From positions 17,425,047-17,489,046 of the forward strand of contig CM067072.1 of assembly GCA_033980235.1 (NCBI GenBank): DNA of 64,000 bases, in the 5' to 3' direction. The stretch is from Diadema setosum. Taxonomy: Eukaryota; Echinodermata; Echinoidea; Diadematoida; Diadematidae. This document shows, piece by piece, positions 50,101-56,228 of the stretch. Within the stretch, counting starts at the first letter, position 1; each line of letters starts with the position of its first letter. The position numbers and the translations under genes are program-made. Under the pieces are notes generated by a model. The model was given only the letters and a program-made list of their open reading frames with translations. It was not told the DNA's origin and searched no databases.

Positions 50101-52663
50101 ACAAGCATGATTTAACACCAATAAACTGTTTGTCCCTCAGAAAGAGAGTACATTTTTCCTGTTCAAAATGTACTCTGTATGTATTGTACATTCATTGTTG
50201 TGGATCACGGGAAATTCAATTTGGTAACATGAACTCATCCACAGATGCAGACAGCTGCAAGGAAGTTACACTGTTTATCATAAAGGAAGTTAGCTACTGA
50301 CCTTGTTAGTTGTAAAGAACTGGAAAGAAATTAAAAAAAAAACAAAAAAAAACATACAGTTTGAATTATCCAAAAAAAAAAAAAAAAAAAGAATTTCTAT
50401 ACTATCCAGCCATCTCCTGGGTACTCACTTATAGCAAAATTGATATTTCAGACATTCAAGTCACTTTTCCTAGTTACCGGTACTGCATAAAAAATGGCTC
50501 TTCAATTCTATACGGAACATCATTCAATACTGGTATAATGTGTCCCAAACCGTGTCCCCTGTTCTGATGCAATGAATGCATCCATGAATGTTACTTAGAG
50601 AGTGAGCATACAATAGGTTCATGGCCAGCCCTAGCAGTCTGCAGGTGGCTTTCTCCTCAACACACAGCCAGGATGAATCACTGCATTACAAATTACCCCC
50701 GAGCAATATCTGATGCATGAAATCTGTAATCTCAAAGTCATCACAGGAGCTGCTGTCTGGATCAGATTGGAGGTGAGGTACAGTACATGTACTAGACGGC
50801 CACTCTCCAGTGAAACATAAATAAATGGGGGGGGGGGGGAACCAAATGACATTGTACATCCTGTGTGAGAAACATTGAAATATAGCATGTAAATATGATA
50901 AAACATTGAAAATATTTCATACTGATGTGCAGCCCATCTTGTATACAAATTGTATGTACAGCAAGAAGTAGTATTCATCTATGTTAAAGGTGACAAGTTC
51001 ATGTTGAGACATCTACAATGCATCAAATATGAATGCACACTAGAAGTATGTGTGTCCCGTATGTGCTTGAGGAGTGATGCATGACTTGGAGGGTAAATTG
51101 TGAAGTGCCTCTATCACACAATGTCTTTGTAACACGTTCATGCGTCCTTTGATGCGACAGGTGGCAATTTACTGTTTGATGTTCTCTTTGGTCAATCACA
51201 ATCTTTGTCATCTTTTTTTATGCACGATATGCAAGATCAAGTTAATAGTGTATCACACACTTTCAAACGACCCTCAAACGCAGGTATTGACTTCAAACAA
51301 TTTTGCAATGACAAAGCATTTTCAAACATTTTCTATTCCTCAGCAATGCATAAATATGGTTATTCATACTACAAGATGGTGATTACCCGCACATTTGTAA
51401 GCAAGTATCATACACATAGTTTGTACACGTAACACACTTCCCTGGATATGTACTCTAAGTCATTACATTTATAATATACTTTTGATCTCACAATATGCCA
51501 AAAATACTACATTACCCTGGCAAATCACGTCAGCCACAAGTTTCTAGGCTAACCATTTCAATTCATTGCAAGAGAATTCCAAATGGTGGAAAATGAATTT
51601 GAGCCCTTCAGAGAATTACCACGATGTTTTACCCTTTAATGCATCCACACAACACAAATACAAAAAATAAACATGCCATTCCCATACAAACGTTGCATGC
51701 CTTTAATCAATCCGGGGATACATGTTTACTTTACTTCTCGCATTTAGAACCAAAATGCTAGAAATGCTAATTCACACACACATACAATGCCTCACATCAA
51801 ATCATTTACAAACCCATTCAAGCTTGATAGTTGTGTGTATATGGGTGTGGTCACTGTGTGACTCTTTTCCCTGCTTTTATCTACTTTGGACTCAGCATCA
51901 TTATGCACTGAATATATCTTTTCTTGTACTAGTAGACTGCTGTACGGTATCCATCATATACAGTGTATGCTCCTCTGGGTTATTGTCATTACAAGACTGT
52001 GGAAGAACTCTCCATAGATCTACTTGACAATTACTGGTATGCCGGGCAATCCAACCTAACTGTGACATTACCTGGAAGCATACAAAATATAGCTTTGCTG
52101 ATGATGTTTGCACAAGGAAATACATGTGTATTCCATGCAACATACACGTCGTACTATACCGTTGAGAAAAGCCACATTTACAATGGATACCTACTCCCTA
52201 TGTATGTGGGTCTACAGGCATCAAAGTTTCTAGATCAGGTGAATTGTATTACACTTTAAAAAAACAAAAGCAAAGCCCACATACAGTAAGTACAGGATTA
52301 TGCATGGTTTAAGGTTGCGCTTTGTCTGATTCCACTTTAATCTTACAGCTCTACTGAAGTGTTACGAATCTGACACATGTCTTTTTACAAAGAGAGAGAC
52401 TAGCATATACTCGACATGTAGGATTCCCTGCATGCAGTTTGAATGTGACTTCCTCTAGTGTTGACAAAATAGGAACTTAAAACTCTGAACAAGCTCTCTA
52501 CAGAGAAAAGCATCTACAAGTACCTGAGCCAAGGCACTTCTACCGAGGTACTTACAGCCACTGCAATGACACTGGAATCTGGTTTCCATTCTGCACCGCA
52601 GTTTGTGCCAAGAACCACAATGGAGTCATCAGAGCGTCGGTAGCTGACTATCAGCACACATGG
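6946..52663 (-). CDS. RIC1: RIC1 orthologue, RAB6 exchange-factor subunit, 30 coding exons (5' end not seen)
   Basis: Joined on the minus strand from 30 exons: 52556-52663, 45402-45478, 43482-43586, 42206-42348, 41199-41332, 34918-35009, 34004-34092, 30686-30830, 28512-28554, 27671-27814, 25884-26022, 25228-25328, 23074-23274, 22565-22730, 21759-21866, 20823-20971, 19910-20038, 19347-19446, 18997-19124, 17716-17762, 15213-15337, 14200-14342, 13375-13461, 12258-12529, 11585-11755, 10989-11095, 10253-10552, 8951-9125, 7986-8174, 6946-7186. All introns are GT-AG, phases agree, and the sum gives 1385 residues plus stop. Family knowledge: RIC1 with RGP1 activates RAB6 (Ypt6 in yeast) at the Golgi for endosome-to-Golgi retrograde traffic. 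The N-terminal half is WD40-like propeller; the conserved RIC1 domain covers roughly residues 650-910 of this reading; the C-terminal third is a helical region with Ser-rich linkers. The vertebrate protein is about 1420 residues, so about 50 N-terminal residues are missing here. No frameshift or internal stop was seen. Confidence 0.95.
7986..8174 (-). CDS. RIC1: RIC1 coding exon 29
   Basis: Residues 1243-1305, with [28 protein letters not shown] and [10 protein letters not shown]. Matches the conserved C-terminal helical block. 189 nt; donor GTGAGA. Confidence 0.95.
8951..9125 (-). CDS. RIC1: RIC1 coding exon 28
   Basis: Residues 1185-1242, with [14 protein letters not shown] and [15 protein letters not shown]. 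It corresponds to the vertebrate acidic 'CSIGSATDLTES' stretch and the helix before 'LRYLLHIF'. 175 nt; donor GTTAGC. Confidence 0.93.
9403..9514. mobile_element. 112-bp near-perfect hairpin
   Basis: GAGTCAAAGGGGCCTGAGC at the left pairs with GCTCAGGCCCCTTTTGACTC at the right. The pairing continues to almost no loop (GGCAAAATCATTTTGCC). A tiny MITE is most likely. Confidence 0.82.
9739..10125. repeat. Inverted array of GGTCTAAT words
   Basis: The left half repeats (G)GTCTAAT or GTCTA every 20-30 bases with CACTTG and CCAGTT words. The right half repeats the complement (ATTAGACAAA, TAGACAAAGTGG). A foldback made of short iterated units. Confidence 0.7.
10253..10552 (-). CDS. RIC1: RIC1 coding exon 27 (disordered linker)
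   Basis: Residues 1085-1184. Low-complexity Ser/Thr/Pro/Gly sequence ([24 protein letters not shown]) with little family similarity. It is accepted because it is open across 300 nt, has clean splice sites (CTTTCAG and GTGAGT) and is the only sequence that keeps phase between exons 26 and 28. Confidence 0.85.
10989..11095 (-). CDS. RIC1: RIC1 coding exon 26
   Basis: Residues 1049-1084, reading [20 protein letters not shown], equivalent to vertebrate '[20 protein letters not shown]'. 107 nt; donor GTAGGT. Confidence 0.95.
11585..11755 (-). CDS. RIC1: RIC1 coding exon 25
   Basis: Residues 992-1048, with [11 protein letters not shown] (a Ser-rich, likely phosphorylated linker), [20 protein letters not shown] and SWLVRER. 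Matches the second helical block of RIC1. 171 nt; donor GTAAGC. Confidence 0.95.
12258..12529 (-). CDS. RIC1: RIC1 coding exon 24
   Basis: Residues 902-991. It starts [12 protein letters not shown] and continues with [20 protein letters not shown], the end of the conserved region. A Pro/Gly/Ser-rich linker typical of this part of the family follows. 272 nt; donor GTATTG. Confidence 0.94.
12560..12985. repeat. 28-bp minisatellite split by a MITE
   Basis: Unit TATTCACCATCTTACAT plus spacer. One unit lies left of the MITE copy b (12562-12585). Five or six units lie to its right (12838-12985). Confidence 0.85.
12588..12835 (+). mobile_element. GTATACGCC MITE, copy b (diverged, inside a minisatellite)
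   Basis: Same family as 964-1199 but decayed (GTGCATACACCAATATTC ... ATATGGCGCATACAG). Both flanks are units of the 'TTCACCATCTTACAT' minisatellite, so the element split that array. Confidence 0.75.
13375..13461 (-). CDS. RIC1: RIC1 coding exon 23
   Basis: Residues 873-901, reading ECLRTGSLQ and [13 protein letters not shown]. The 87-nt exon is in phase 0 on both sides. The donor GTACGT follows a His codon and is the weakest splice site in the gene. Confidence 0.93.
13940..14150. repeat. Minisatellite, about 28-bp irregular unit
   Basis: About seven or eight copies of ACATCAGGCCACACTGTAGC with variants (ATCTGG, CAACACTG). In the intron between exons 23 and 22. Confidence 0.8.
14200..14342 (-). 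CDS. RIC1: RIC1 coding exon 22
   Basis: Residues 825-872, with [10 protein letters not shown], then [20 protein letters not shown] and VGNPQDLFE. Very close to the vertebrate domain. 143 nt; donor GTTAGT, a less common but valid donor. Confidence 0.97.
15213..15337 (-). CDS. RIC1: RIC1 coding exon 21
   Basis: Residues 783-824, with [20 protein letters not shown], an almost invariant helix of the RIC1 domain. 125 nt. The upstream intron contains the piggyBac-type element at 15779-16565. Confidence 0.97.
15779..16565. mobile_element. piggyBac-type non-autonomous element
   Basis: Flanked by TTAA on both sides (15775-15778, 16566-16569). Terminal inverted repeats read CCCTAACTAGGCCGGG and its complement, followed by G/C runs. 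The TTAA target and CCC terminus are the piggyBac pattern. The interior is AT-rich with no transposase. Confidence 0.8.
17716..17762 (-). CDS. RIC1: RIC1 coding exon 20 (47 nt)
   Basis: Residues 768-782, reading [15 protein letters not shown], which matches '[15 protein letters not shown]' of vertebrates. Acceptor CTTACAG, donor GTAAGT. A short exon recovered from phase and homology. Confidence 0.95.
17895..18250. repeat. Dispersed repeat (CTCTGCCAAGGGAGGAGGTT type)
   Basis: (TTTTG)n, then ACCTCTGCCAAGGGAGGAGG, (TTTG/TTAG)n, and a block with GGATTTGGATGAAACTTGC that I recognise as a common invertebrate interspersed repeat. Class not determined. Confidence 0.5.
18997..19124 (-). CDS. RIC1: RIC1 coding exon 19
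   Basis: Residues 725-767, beginning [17 protein letters not shown] and ending TTLERT. A variable loop lies between them. 128 nt; donor GTGAGT. Confidence 0.96.
19347..19446 (-). CDS. RIC1: RIC1 coding exon 18
   Basis: Residues 692-724, reading VWLPLFPNQ and [17 protein letters not shown]. Nearly identical to the vertebrate RIC1 domain. 100 nt; donor GTGAGA. Confidence 0.97.
19910..20038 (-). CDS. RIC1: RIC1 coding exon 17 (start of RIC1 domain)
   Basis: Residues 649-691, with [15 protein letters not shown] and [12 protein letters not shown]. These are defining motifs of the RIC1 domain that follows the propellers. 129 nt, phase 0 at both ends. Confidence 0.96.
20261..20756. mobile_element. 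MITE with TGCATTGTGGGA inner ends, copy a
   Basis: The left end (GGTATCGCCAATACGCAAAA ... GATGCATTGTGGGAT) and right end (CCCACAGTGCATCTG ... GCACATTGGCAGTACC) are inverted over about 55 bp. Related to 30937-31391. Confidence 0.7.
20823..20971 (-). CDS. RIC1: RIC1 coding exon 16
   Basis: Residues 599-648, with [20 protein letters not shown], the last propeller strand. A basic, charged linker (RRKNKEAE) follows and leads into the RIC1 domain. 149 nt; donor GTAAGT. Confidence 0.95.
21759..21866 (-). CDS. RIC1: RIC1 coding exon 15
   Basis: Residues 563-598, reading [20 protein letters not shown]. The vertebrate counterpart is '[20 protein letters not shown]'. 108 nt (2 + 105 + 1); acceptor CTTTCAG, donor GTGAGT. 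Confidence 0.94.
22565..22730 (-). CDS. RIC1: RIC1 coding exon 14
   Basis: Residues 508-562, with [18 protein letters not shown] and [20 protein letters not shown]. This matches the second propeller of vertebrate RIC1 nearly strand for strand. 166 nt, donor GTAAGA. Confidence 0.96.
23074..23274 (-). CDS. RIC1: RIC1 coding exon 13
   Basis: Residues 441-507, with [17 protein letters not shown] and [14 protein letters not shown]. This is the best-conserved propeller segment and the one that first identified the gene. 201 nt, phase 0 at both ends. Confidence 0.97.
23370..24293 (+). mobile_element. Pearl/Helitron-like element H1 with 158-bp tandem core
   Basis: Left end GTAGAAATTACGTGGTGCGTAA contains a small hairpin and is followed by ATGTCCCCGCC. 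The core has units beginning GTAGCATTTTG at 23410, 23568, 23725, 23883, 24038 and a shortened one at 24172 (spacing about 158). An (ACGGACAC)-type microsatellite comes next. The right end is a hairpin at 24264-24293 (GTCCCC ... GGGGAC). Each full unit holds repeated AGGTCA words. Confidence 0.8.
24413..24635 (-). mobile_element. GTATACGCC MITE, copy c (inverted, decayed)
   Basis: The reverse complement aligns to the family (TTTTCGTGAATTAGGACTTT ... GAAATATATTGTGTATACAG). One end is eroded. Confidence 0.7.
24919..25093. mobile_element. GGGGTGTTTCATAAAGC foldback MITE
   Basis: CTGGGGGGTGTTTCATAAAG at the left pairs with the right end GTGAAACACTCCCCAG. The inner arms (AAGAACGACTGGTGATCAG) fold too. 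Its ends resemble the TTTCATGAAA family but the core differs. Confidence 0.82.
25228..25328 (-). CDS. RIC1: RIC1 coding exon 12
   Basis: Residues 407-440, ending [20 protein letters not shown], a signature of RIC1 (vertebrate 'HWHVVQISSTYLESNWPIR'). 101 nt; donor GTGAGA. Confidence 0.95.
25884..26022 (-). CDS. RIC1: RIC1 coding exon 11
   Basis: Residues 361-406, starting [18 protein letters not shown], then a polar, poorly conserved loop. Matches the 'QEQVLLQGEDRLYLNC' strand. 139 nt, phase 0 start; donor GTGAGT after one base of a Ser codon. Confidence 0.92.
26341..27369. mobile_element. 1-kb foldback element with nested hairpin
   Basis: The left arm (about 26341-26790) and right arm (about 26815-27369) are inverted copies over nearly their whole length, e.g. 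AAGTTTTGGTACCTCAAAAG against CTTTTGAGGTACCAAAACTT. The centre holds only a short loop. A second small hairpin interrupts the right arm at about 27149-27223. It lies in the intron between exons 11 and 10. Confidence 0.88.
27149..27223. mobile_element. Nested hairpin MITE in the right foldback arm
   Basis: AATAATGGTTTCGTAC pairs with GTACGAAACCATTATT around a GC-rich palindrome (GCCGCCGTACGGCGGCGG). The matching place in the left arm lacks it, so it arrived after the foldback formed. Confidence 0.75.
27671..27814 (-). CDS. RIC1: RIC1 coding exon 10
   Basis: Residues 313-360, with [12 protein letters not shown] at the start and [12 protein letters not shown] at the end, both hallmark RIC1 strands. 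The loop between them differs from vertebrates. 144 nt, phase 0 on both sides. Confidence 0.93.
28512..28554 (-). CDS. RIC1: RIC1 coding exon 9 (micro-exon, 43 nt)
   Basis: Residues 298-312, reading [14 protein letters not shown], corresponding to the vertebrate 'SDGTKKDPLKINSM' linker. It was found by asking what sequence must join exons 8 and 10. Acceptor CTTTCAG, donor GTAAGC, and the first C completes a Cys codon. Confidence 0.88.
28878..29867 (+). mobile_element. Pearl/Helitron-like element H2
   Basis: Left end ACTAGATATATCGCTACGGCGA (hairpin TCGCTACGGCGA), then ATGCCTCCGCC. Internal paragraphs repeat with 'TTCATGATGATACCTTGAG' and 'CGAGATATGGAG' and with TGACCTTTGACC. A (GACG)n microsatellite lies at 29812-29823. 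The right hairpin is at 29838-29867 (ATGCCTCCG ... CGGAGGCAT). Confidence 0.78.
29962..30361. mobile_element. pogo/Tigger-like MITE
   Basis: TA flanks on both sides and inverted ends CAGTTGAACCTCTCGTATCC and its near complement, with CCGGATAA words repeated inside. CAG termini and TA duplication fit the pogo branch of Tc1/mariner. A 20-bp poly(A) run lies near the right end. Confidence 0.78.
30686..30830 (-). CDS. RIC1: RIC1 coding exon 8
   Basis: Residues 250-297, with [20 protein letters not shown] and [10 protein letters not shown]. This is the blade with the Trp-Ser/Thr-Pro turn that is highly conserved in RIC1. 145 nt, donor GTGAGG, two-base end (TG). Confidence 0.95.
30937..31391. mobile_element. 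MITE with CACATTATGGGA inner ends, copy b
   Basis: Shares with 20261-20756 the inner words GTAACCAGCACATTG, AACCACGACT and CCCACAGTGCATCTGTGA, plus inverted ends (TAATTCTCAATATCGCAAT / ATTGGCAATACCAAGAATTT). Confidence 0.65.
31413..31453. repeat. (GA)n microsatellite
   Basis: About 20 GA units, in the intron between exons 7 and 8. Confidence 0.95.
32135..32170. repeat. (CA)n microsatellite
   Basis: About 16 uninterrupted CA units. Confidence 0.95.
32614..33365 (-). mobile_element. 750-bp inverted-repeat transposon, copy 2
   Basis: Ends CAAGGAGGTT and AAACCTCCTTG. It is flanked by a perfect 7-bp duplication ATAAGAC. It aligns in reverse complement to the copy at 4166-4895 (e.g. AAGTAATTACCATCACAAAG here against CTTTGTGATGGTAATTACTT there). 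Confidence 0.88.
34004..34092 (-). CDS. RIC1: RIC1 coding exon 7
   Basis: Residues 220-249, reading [20 protein letters not shown], matching the vertebrate 'VYTIDNSTGAMLLSHK' strand. 89 nt; acceptor TCCCCAG and donor GTGACA. Confidence 0.93.
34384..34653. repeat. Imperfect foldback
   Basis: GGTATCCCGGGGTACCC and GTACCCTGGGTGAC at the left pair with GTCATCCAGGGTAC and GGTACCCCGGGGTA at the right. The centre (GAGCTAGCGCGTGCTAGCC) also folds. Probably an old MITE. Confidence 0.55.
34918..35009 (-). CDS. RIC1: RIC1 coding exon 6
   Basis: Residues 190-219, reading [12 protein letters not shown] and [18 protein letters not shown]. This is a strongly conserved propeller strand. 92 nt, phase 0 start, two-base end completed by the next exon (Asn). 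Confidence 0.94.
36617..36642. repeat. G homopolymer
   Basis: About 22-24 consecutive G. Comparable C runs occur at about 33811-33830 and 16500-16526. Lengths in an assembly are unreliable. Confidence 0.9.
38825..38842. repeat. (TG)n microsatellite
   Basis: Nine TG units in the 6.2-kb intron. Confidence 0.9.
39372..39902. mobile_element. GC-rich inverted-repeat element
   Basis: GACCCCGTTTACAGTGCG at the left pairs with GCACTGTAAACGGGGTC at the right. CAGTGTAAACG and GGCTCGGCCG words repeat inside. 531 bp, far richer in CpG than its surroundings, no transposase. Confidence 0.83.
41199..41332 (-). CDS. RIC1: RIC1 coding exon 5
   Basis: Residues 145-189, with [18 protein letters not shown] matching the conserved 'LDGFAVVFNDGKVGFIT' strand. 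The 134-nt exon ends in phase 0 at donor GTAAGG. A long 6.2-kb intron follows downstream. Confidence 0.93.
41590..42057 (+). mobile_element. 5'-truncated LINE (CR1/L2/Jockey-type) 3' end
   Basis: The ORF ending at 41848 carries [19 protein letters not shown] and [13 protein letters not shown], the characteristic C-terminal tail of non-LTR retrotransposon reverse transcriptases in marine invertebrates. A 3' UTR follows with AGCGCATTACAAATGTAATG and ends in a short (ATT)n tail at about 42040-42055. Everything 5' of the last 80 or so residues is missing, as expected of target-primed insertion. The exact 5' breakpoint (41575-41625) is uncertain. It sits in the intron between RIC1 exons 5 and 4, on the opposite strand, and is non-functional. 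Confidence 0.88.
42206..42348 (-). CDS. RIC1: RIC1 coding exon 4
   Basis: Residues 97-144. It contains [19 protein letters not shown] and [11 protein letters not shown], close to the vertebrate propeller segment with LVATSDGLL and VPFSVDLQSSR. 143 nt (1 + 141 + 1), donor GTGAGG. Confidence 0.93.
42414..42563. mobile_element. TTTCATGAAA MITE, copy b
   Basis: GGGCCTGTTTCATGAAATGT ... TTTTATGAAATGGGACCC. Contains the same core CCTTGCATCTGATTGGCTGA as copy a. Confidence 0.78.
43068..43332. mobile_element. TTAAAGGGAT MITE, copy a
   Basis: Inverted ends TTAAAGGGATCGTATA and TATACCATCCCTTTAA. Its core TTTTGTTTTTGGATGTCTCA is shared with 59930-60322. Confidence 0.8.
43482..43586 (-). CDS. RIC1: RIC1 coding exon 3
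   Basis: Residues 62-96, reading [12 protein letters not shown] and then a less conserved propeller segment. The weak match is expected, because this loop varies in the family. Donor GTAGGA and acceptor CTGTAG; the phase fits both neighbours (1 + 102 + 2 nt). Confidence 0.82.
45402..45478 (-). CDS. RIC1: RIC1 coding exon 2
   Basis: Residues 37-61, reading [15 protein letters not shown]. This corresponds to the 'STANGYILFF' strand of the vertebrate propeller. The 77-nt exon starts in phase 0 and ends with two bases (GG) that the next exon completes as Gly. It is separated from exon 1 by a 7.1-kb intron. Confidence 0.88.
45479..52555 (-). other. RIC1: RIC1 intron between exons 1 and 2 (7.1 kb)
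   Basis: The join is in phase without a gap. Contents: a small foldback-like stretch at about 45768-45900 (GATCCAGAGGGG ... AGGGGGCGCCTGCACCCCC), MITE copy d at 49048, and poly(A) runs near 50330-50390. Nothing else recognised. Confidence 0.85.
49048..49293 (+). mobile_element. GTATACGCC MITE, copy d
   Basis: CTGTATACGCCAAATATTTC ... ATATGGCGTATACAG. Well preserved, 246 bp, in the 7.1-kb intron between exons 1 and 2. Confidence 0.88.
52556..52663 (-). CDS. RIC1: RIC1 coding exon 1 of 30 seen
   Basis: Residues 1-36 of the partial product, including [12 protein letters not shown] and [14 protein letters not shown], which match the end of the first propeller blade of RIC1. The 108-nt exon starts and ends in phase 0, with acceptor ...CCCTGTAG and donor GTAAGT. 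It opens with a Pro codon in phase 0, so another coding exon must lie upstream. Confidence 0.9.
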
Positions 52664-53369
52664 CTACAGGGGCAAGTCAGCAAAGAGAGAGGGGGAAGAA
52701 ATGGTTATCATGGCAAATTTAATACTACATACGTACAAGAAAACAAGCTACACTGTATCTGACATAATATGATTAAGATCTGCAACTGACAACCAAGCAA
52801 AATATGCAACTTGTGAAATGCACAATGTACAGTATAGCGTATCCGACAAAATAACGTATTTAAGCTCTTATTTCCGCATACAAATATTTTCACGAATGAG
52901 GAGGTCACAGACATTTTTGTGAGATGTTATGCTACTGTAAATGCATGATTACCTGTAGCACATGGCGATACTTTTGCATGTCATAAAATTTGCAGTCCAA
53001 CACAAACCAATTCACTAAATTCACGAAAATCAAACCTTTGCAAAAATAACAGCTTACGGATATTGGTCCTCACATCATTCTTCTACCCAATGTAAACATT
53101 GTGCTAATGCCTTGGTTACAACAACCAAGAGATGAGAACAAACGGTTCACTCCATTTGATACCATACAAGAATAGACACAATCATTTACCAATTTAAAGC
53201 AAGTATATGGGTAGCATGTTGCACAGCTTTAACATCATATCATTAATCAAGTCTATTACAATTACAGCCAAATGATTCTCCACACAAACAAAAATTTAAA
53301 TTTTCATACCAAAAATCATGCACTGCTGGACTTTGCTGAGCAGTCTTCAGGGTGGTCTAAATCAATCTG

Positions 53370-53704
53370 AAGGGGGTTACACACCGGGCTTTGTGAAGAT
53401 TTGCGTAGTGTTGCGTAGTAACTGCACGCAACATTACACAACTCTACATACATGTAACAGTACACCGAGGAACGTAGAATAGGTACACGAAAGATGTACG
53501 CAAAAAAATTTAACACATATAACTTTAATTCAAACATGTTTAATTTTTTGCGTACATTGTGTGTACCTACAAAGTGTATTTTGCGTCCCTCGGCATACTG
53601 TTACGTAGAGTTGCGTACTCACAGTGTATAGTTGCATAGTGTTGCGTAGTAATTGCACACAACACTATGCAACTCTACGCAAAGCCCGGTGTGAAACCCC
53701 CTTT
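53370..53704. mobile_element. Long inverted-repeat MITE (AAGGGGGTTTCACACCGGGC type)
   Basis: AAGGGGGTTACACACCGGGC at the left pairs with GCCCGGTGTGAAACCCCCTT at the right. Most of the 335 bp folds back on itself, with repeated GCGTAGTGTTGCGTAGTAA words. Confidence 0.85.
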
Positions 53705-53985
53705 GGGAAGAAAATCTGATTGGTCCACTACAGCAATGTCATTTCACATAAAATGTTGAATTGTAGAAAATTCTCTTAAAGGGCATACGGCATACCAGTA
53801 TCAAAGTGCCTTTCAAATCAAGTTTGTCCTCTGTTGTAGGCACCCACTCAAATTTTGTAATTCACGAAGCATAATTCTGCATATTATCAATTATCATGAA
53901 TTTCTCTCTCCATCTTTTAGAGCAAAAAGTAATAAGAAGCCAAATCAAAATCGTTCTGAATGAAAGTGCAAATCACCTAACTCTG

Positions 53986-54561
53986 CTTTAAAGGACAAGT
54001 TCACCTTCATAAACATAAGGATTGAGAGAATGTAGCAATATTAGTAGAACACATCATTGAAAGTTTGAGGAAAATCGGACAATCGGTTTATAAGTTATGA
54101 ATTTTTGAAGTTTTTGTGCAGTAACCGCTGGATGAGAAGACTAGTGCAAACTTCGATGTCACATGCGTACAACAATACATTGTATAAGGAAAATATAAAG
54201 AGAATTTCACAAAATTTAATCTTTTGAAAAAAGTACACATTCCCTTGACTCGTTACCAACAAATGTTATGGGTAATATTATCCCCCCTGCCTTTAGAAAG
54301 AGGCAGGTCAAGTGCTCTTTTATTATGCGAAAAAAGTGAAAATATGTTGAATTTTCTTTACATTTTCTTTATACTGTTGTACGCATATGACTCACAAGCT
54401 GTAGTAGTCGCCTCATCCAGCAGTTCCAACACAAAAATTTTAAAAATTCATAACTTTTGCATCGATTGTCCAATTTTCCTCAAACTTTCACTGATGTGTT
54501 CTACTAATATTGTTGCATTCTTTCAATCCTTATGTTTATGAAGGTGAACTTGTCCTTTAAG
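53986..54561. mobile_element. Inverted-repeat MITE (TTAAAGGACAAGTTCACC type), complete
   Basis: Arms of about 130 bp: TTTAAAGGACAAGTTCACCT at the left and its complement at 54540-54560. The AT-rich centre has no gene. Confidence 0.87.
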
Positions 54562-54827
54562 TATCACCCAACCTGCTTTTAGTGCATATCAACAATGCAC
54601 CCCTCACACTGGGCAGTGTGTTTCAGCAGGAAAAAAAAAAAAGAAAGAAAAATCACACACCAGTCTCTCTATGCATCATACTGATCTCTCAAACAGAGTG
54701 ATGAGGCAAAGAGGATTTACTCTGCTAAATAATTTAGTGGTGTTTCATCACTTAATCAACAGGAGTTAATCAATCTCAAAGGGGAGAACTTCAGGGTATG
54801 CACCTGTTAAAAATTGTCCACTCAGAA

Positions 54828-56052
54828 ACTAGAATTATCACTGAAGGTGATTAATACCCCCGCCCCTAGTGTTGCTTTAGAGTATGTGATGTCTTGAGGG
54901 CAATGACGTTAACACCAAGTTTGTGCACTTGTCGAATTGGAAATAGAACAATTTTAGTTTACTGTACAATTACAGAGTTGACACCGAGTATAAAACTTAC
55001 AGCAAATAGAAACATGCTTTCCCCCAGCATCACTACACTTAAAGACCATCATACACACCAAATTTGACCTTCATAGCTTGAATGGTTTATTTTGATACAA
55101 AAATGAGTGGTTACCATGGCAATACATTTTCCTTAAACTACGTAACACATTGGTGTCTTGCAAAACTACACTTCTAGATCATGATACATACTAAATTTGA
55201 CTTTAATTGCTTGAATGATGGAAAAGTTATTCGATCTGCAAGGCTTTGGTATAATTGTGGTTACCATGGCAATGGTTTGTGTGACAAACACAAAAACTAC
55301 AGTATGTGTTCCACATCTATACATTGTACCTCAGGGCCATAATGCCTACCAAATTTGGTTTCAATTGCTTGAAAACTGTGGAAAAATTTCACTCCACAGG
55401 ATTTAAAAAAAAAACAAAAAACACGCGGTTACCATGGCAATGCATTGTCCAATACAAATACAAAGGACATGTAGCAAAACTACACTTAAAGAGCATCATA
55501 CACACCAAATTTCACCTTCACAGATTAAACGGTTCAATTTGATACAAAAATGAGTGGTTACCATGGCAACACATTTTTCTTATATTAGCACATCGGTGTC
55601 TTGCATAACTACACCTCCCAATCATCATACATACCGTACTAAATTTGACCTTAATTGCCTGAATGATGTGGAAATTATGTGTTTCACATCTATGCCTCAA
55701 AGCCATAATGCCTACCAAATTTGATTTCAATTGCTTCAAAACTGTGGAAGTTGTTCACTCCAAAAGATTTCGAAGAAAACATACGGTTACCACGGCAACG
55801 CATAGTCCGACAAACACAAGAAGCATGTCTTGCACATCTATACCTCAATATCATCATTTACCCTGAGTTTCATTTAAATTGCTTCAAAACTGTAGGAGTT
55901 TGCGACGCAAGATTTTGCAACAGACTGACCGACCGCCCGCCCACACGACCGCCCGACCGCCCGCCCACCCGACCGCCCGACCGCCCGACCTACATCACGC
56001 TGATTCCTATCTACTAGTATACCCCCTTCACACTATGTGTGGTGGGGGTATA
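54828..56052 (+). mobile_element. Pearl/Helitron-like element H3 with X-box array
   Basis: Left end ACTAGAATTATCACTGAAGG (hairpin), then TAATACCCCCGCCCC. At least five internal units each carry GTTACCATGGCAA or a close variant (55110, 55260, 55428, 55557, 55786). The GACCGCCC-rich microsatellite spans 55927-55990. The right hairpin is at 56018-56052 (TATACCCCCTTCACAC ... GTGTGGTGGGGGTATA). Confidence 0.8.
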
Positions 56053-56228
56053 ATGAGCGCAAGAGTCATGTAGCTACAGTTGTGTACAGGCTAGACCAAA
56101 ACTGAGTTCAGCATATAATTAGCAGTTCGTATCAGAAAGAACTCATTGACAAGGGCTGCCTTGACATTGATGATGGCTCGGTGGCCTGTGGCCACTAAAA
56201 ATTGATGTCAAGCCACTGCATATCAAAC

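Noticed and set aside
55879..56073. ORFs rich in Pro/Arg/Thr repeats
   Set aside because: Translation of the GACCGCCC microsatellite of element H3; the same applies to 58055-58330 in H5.
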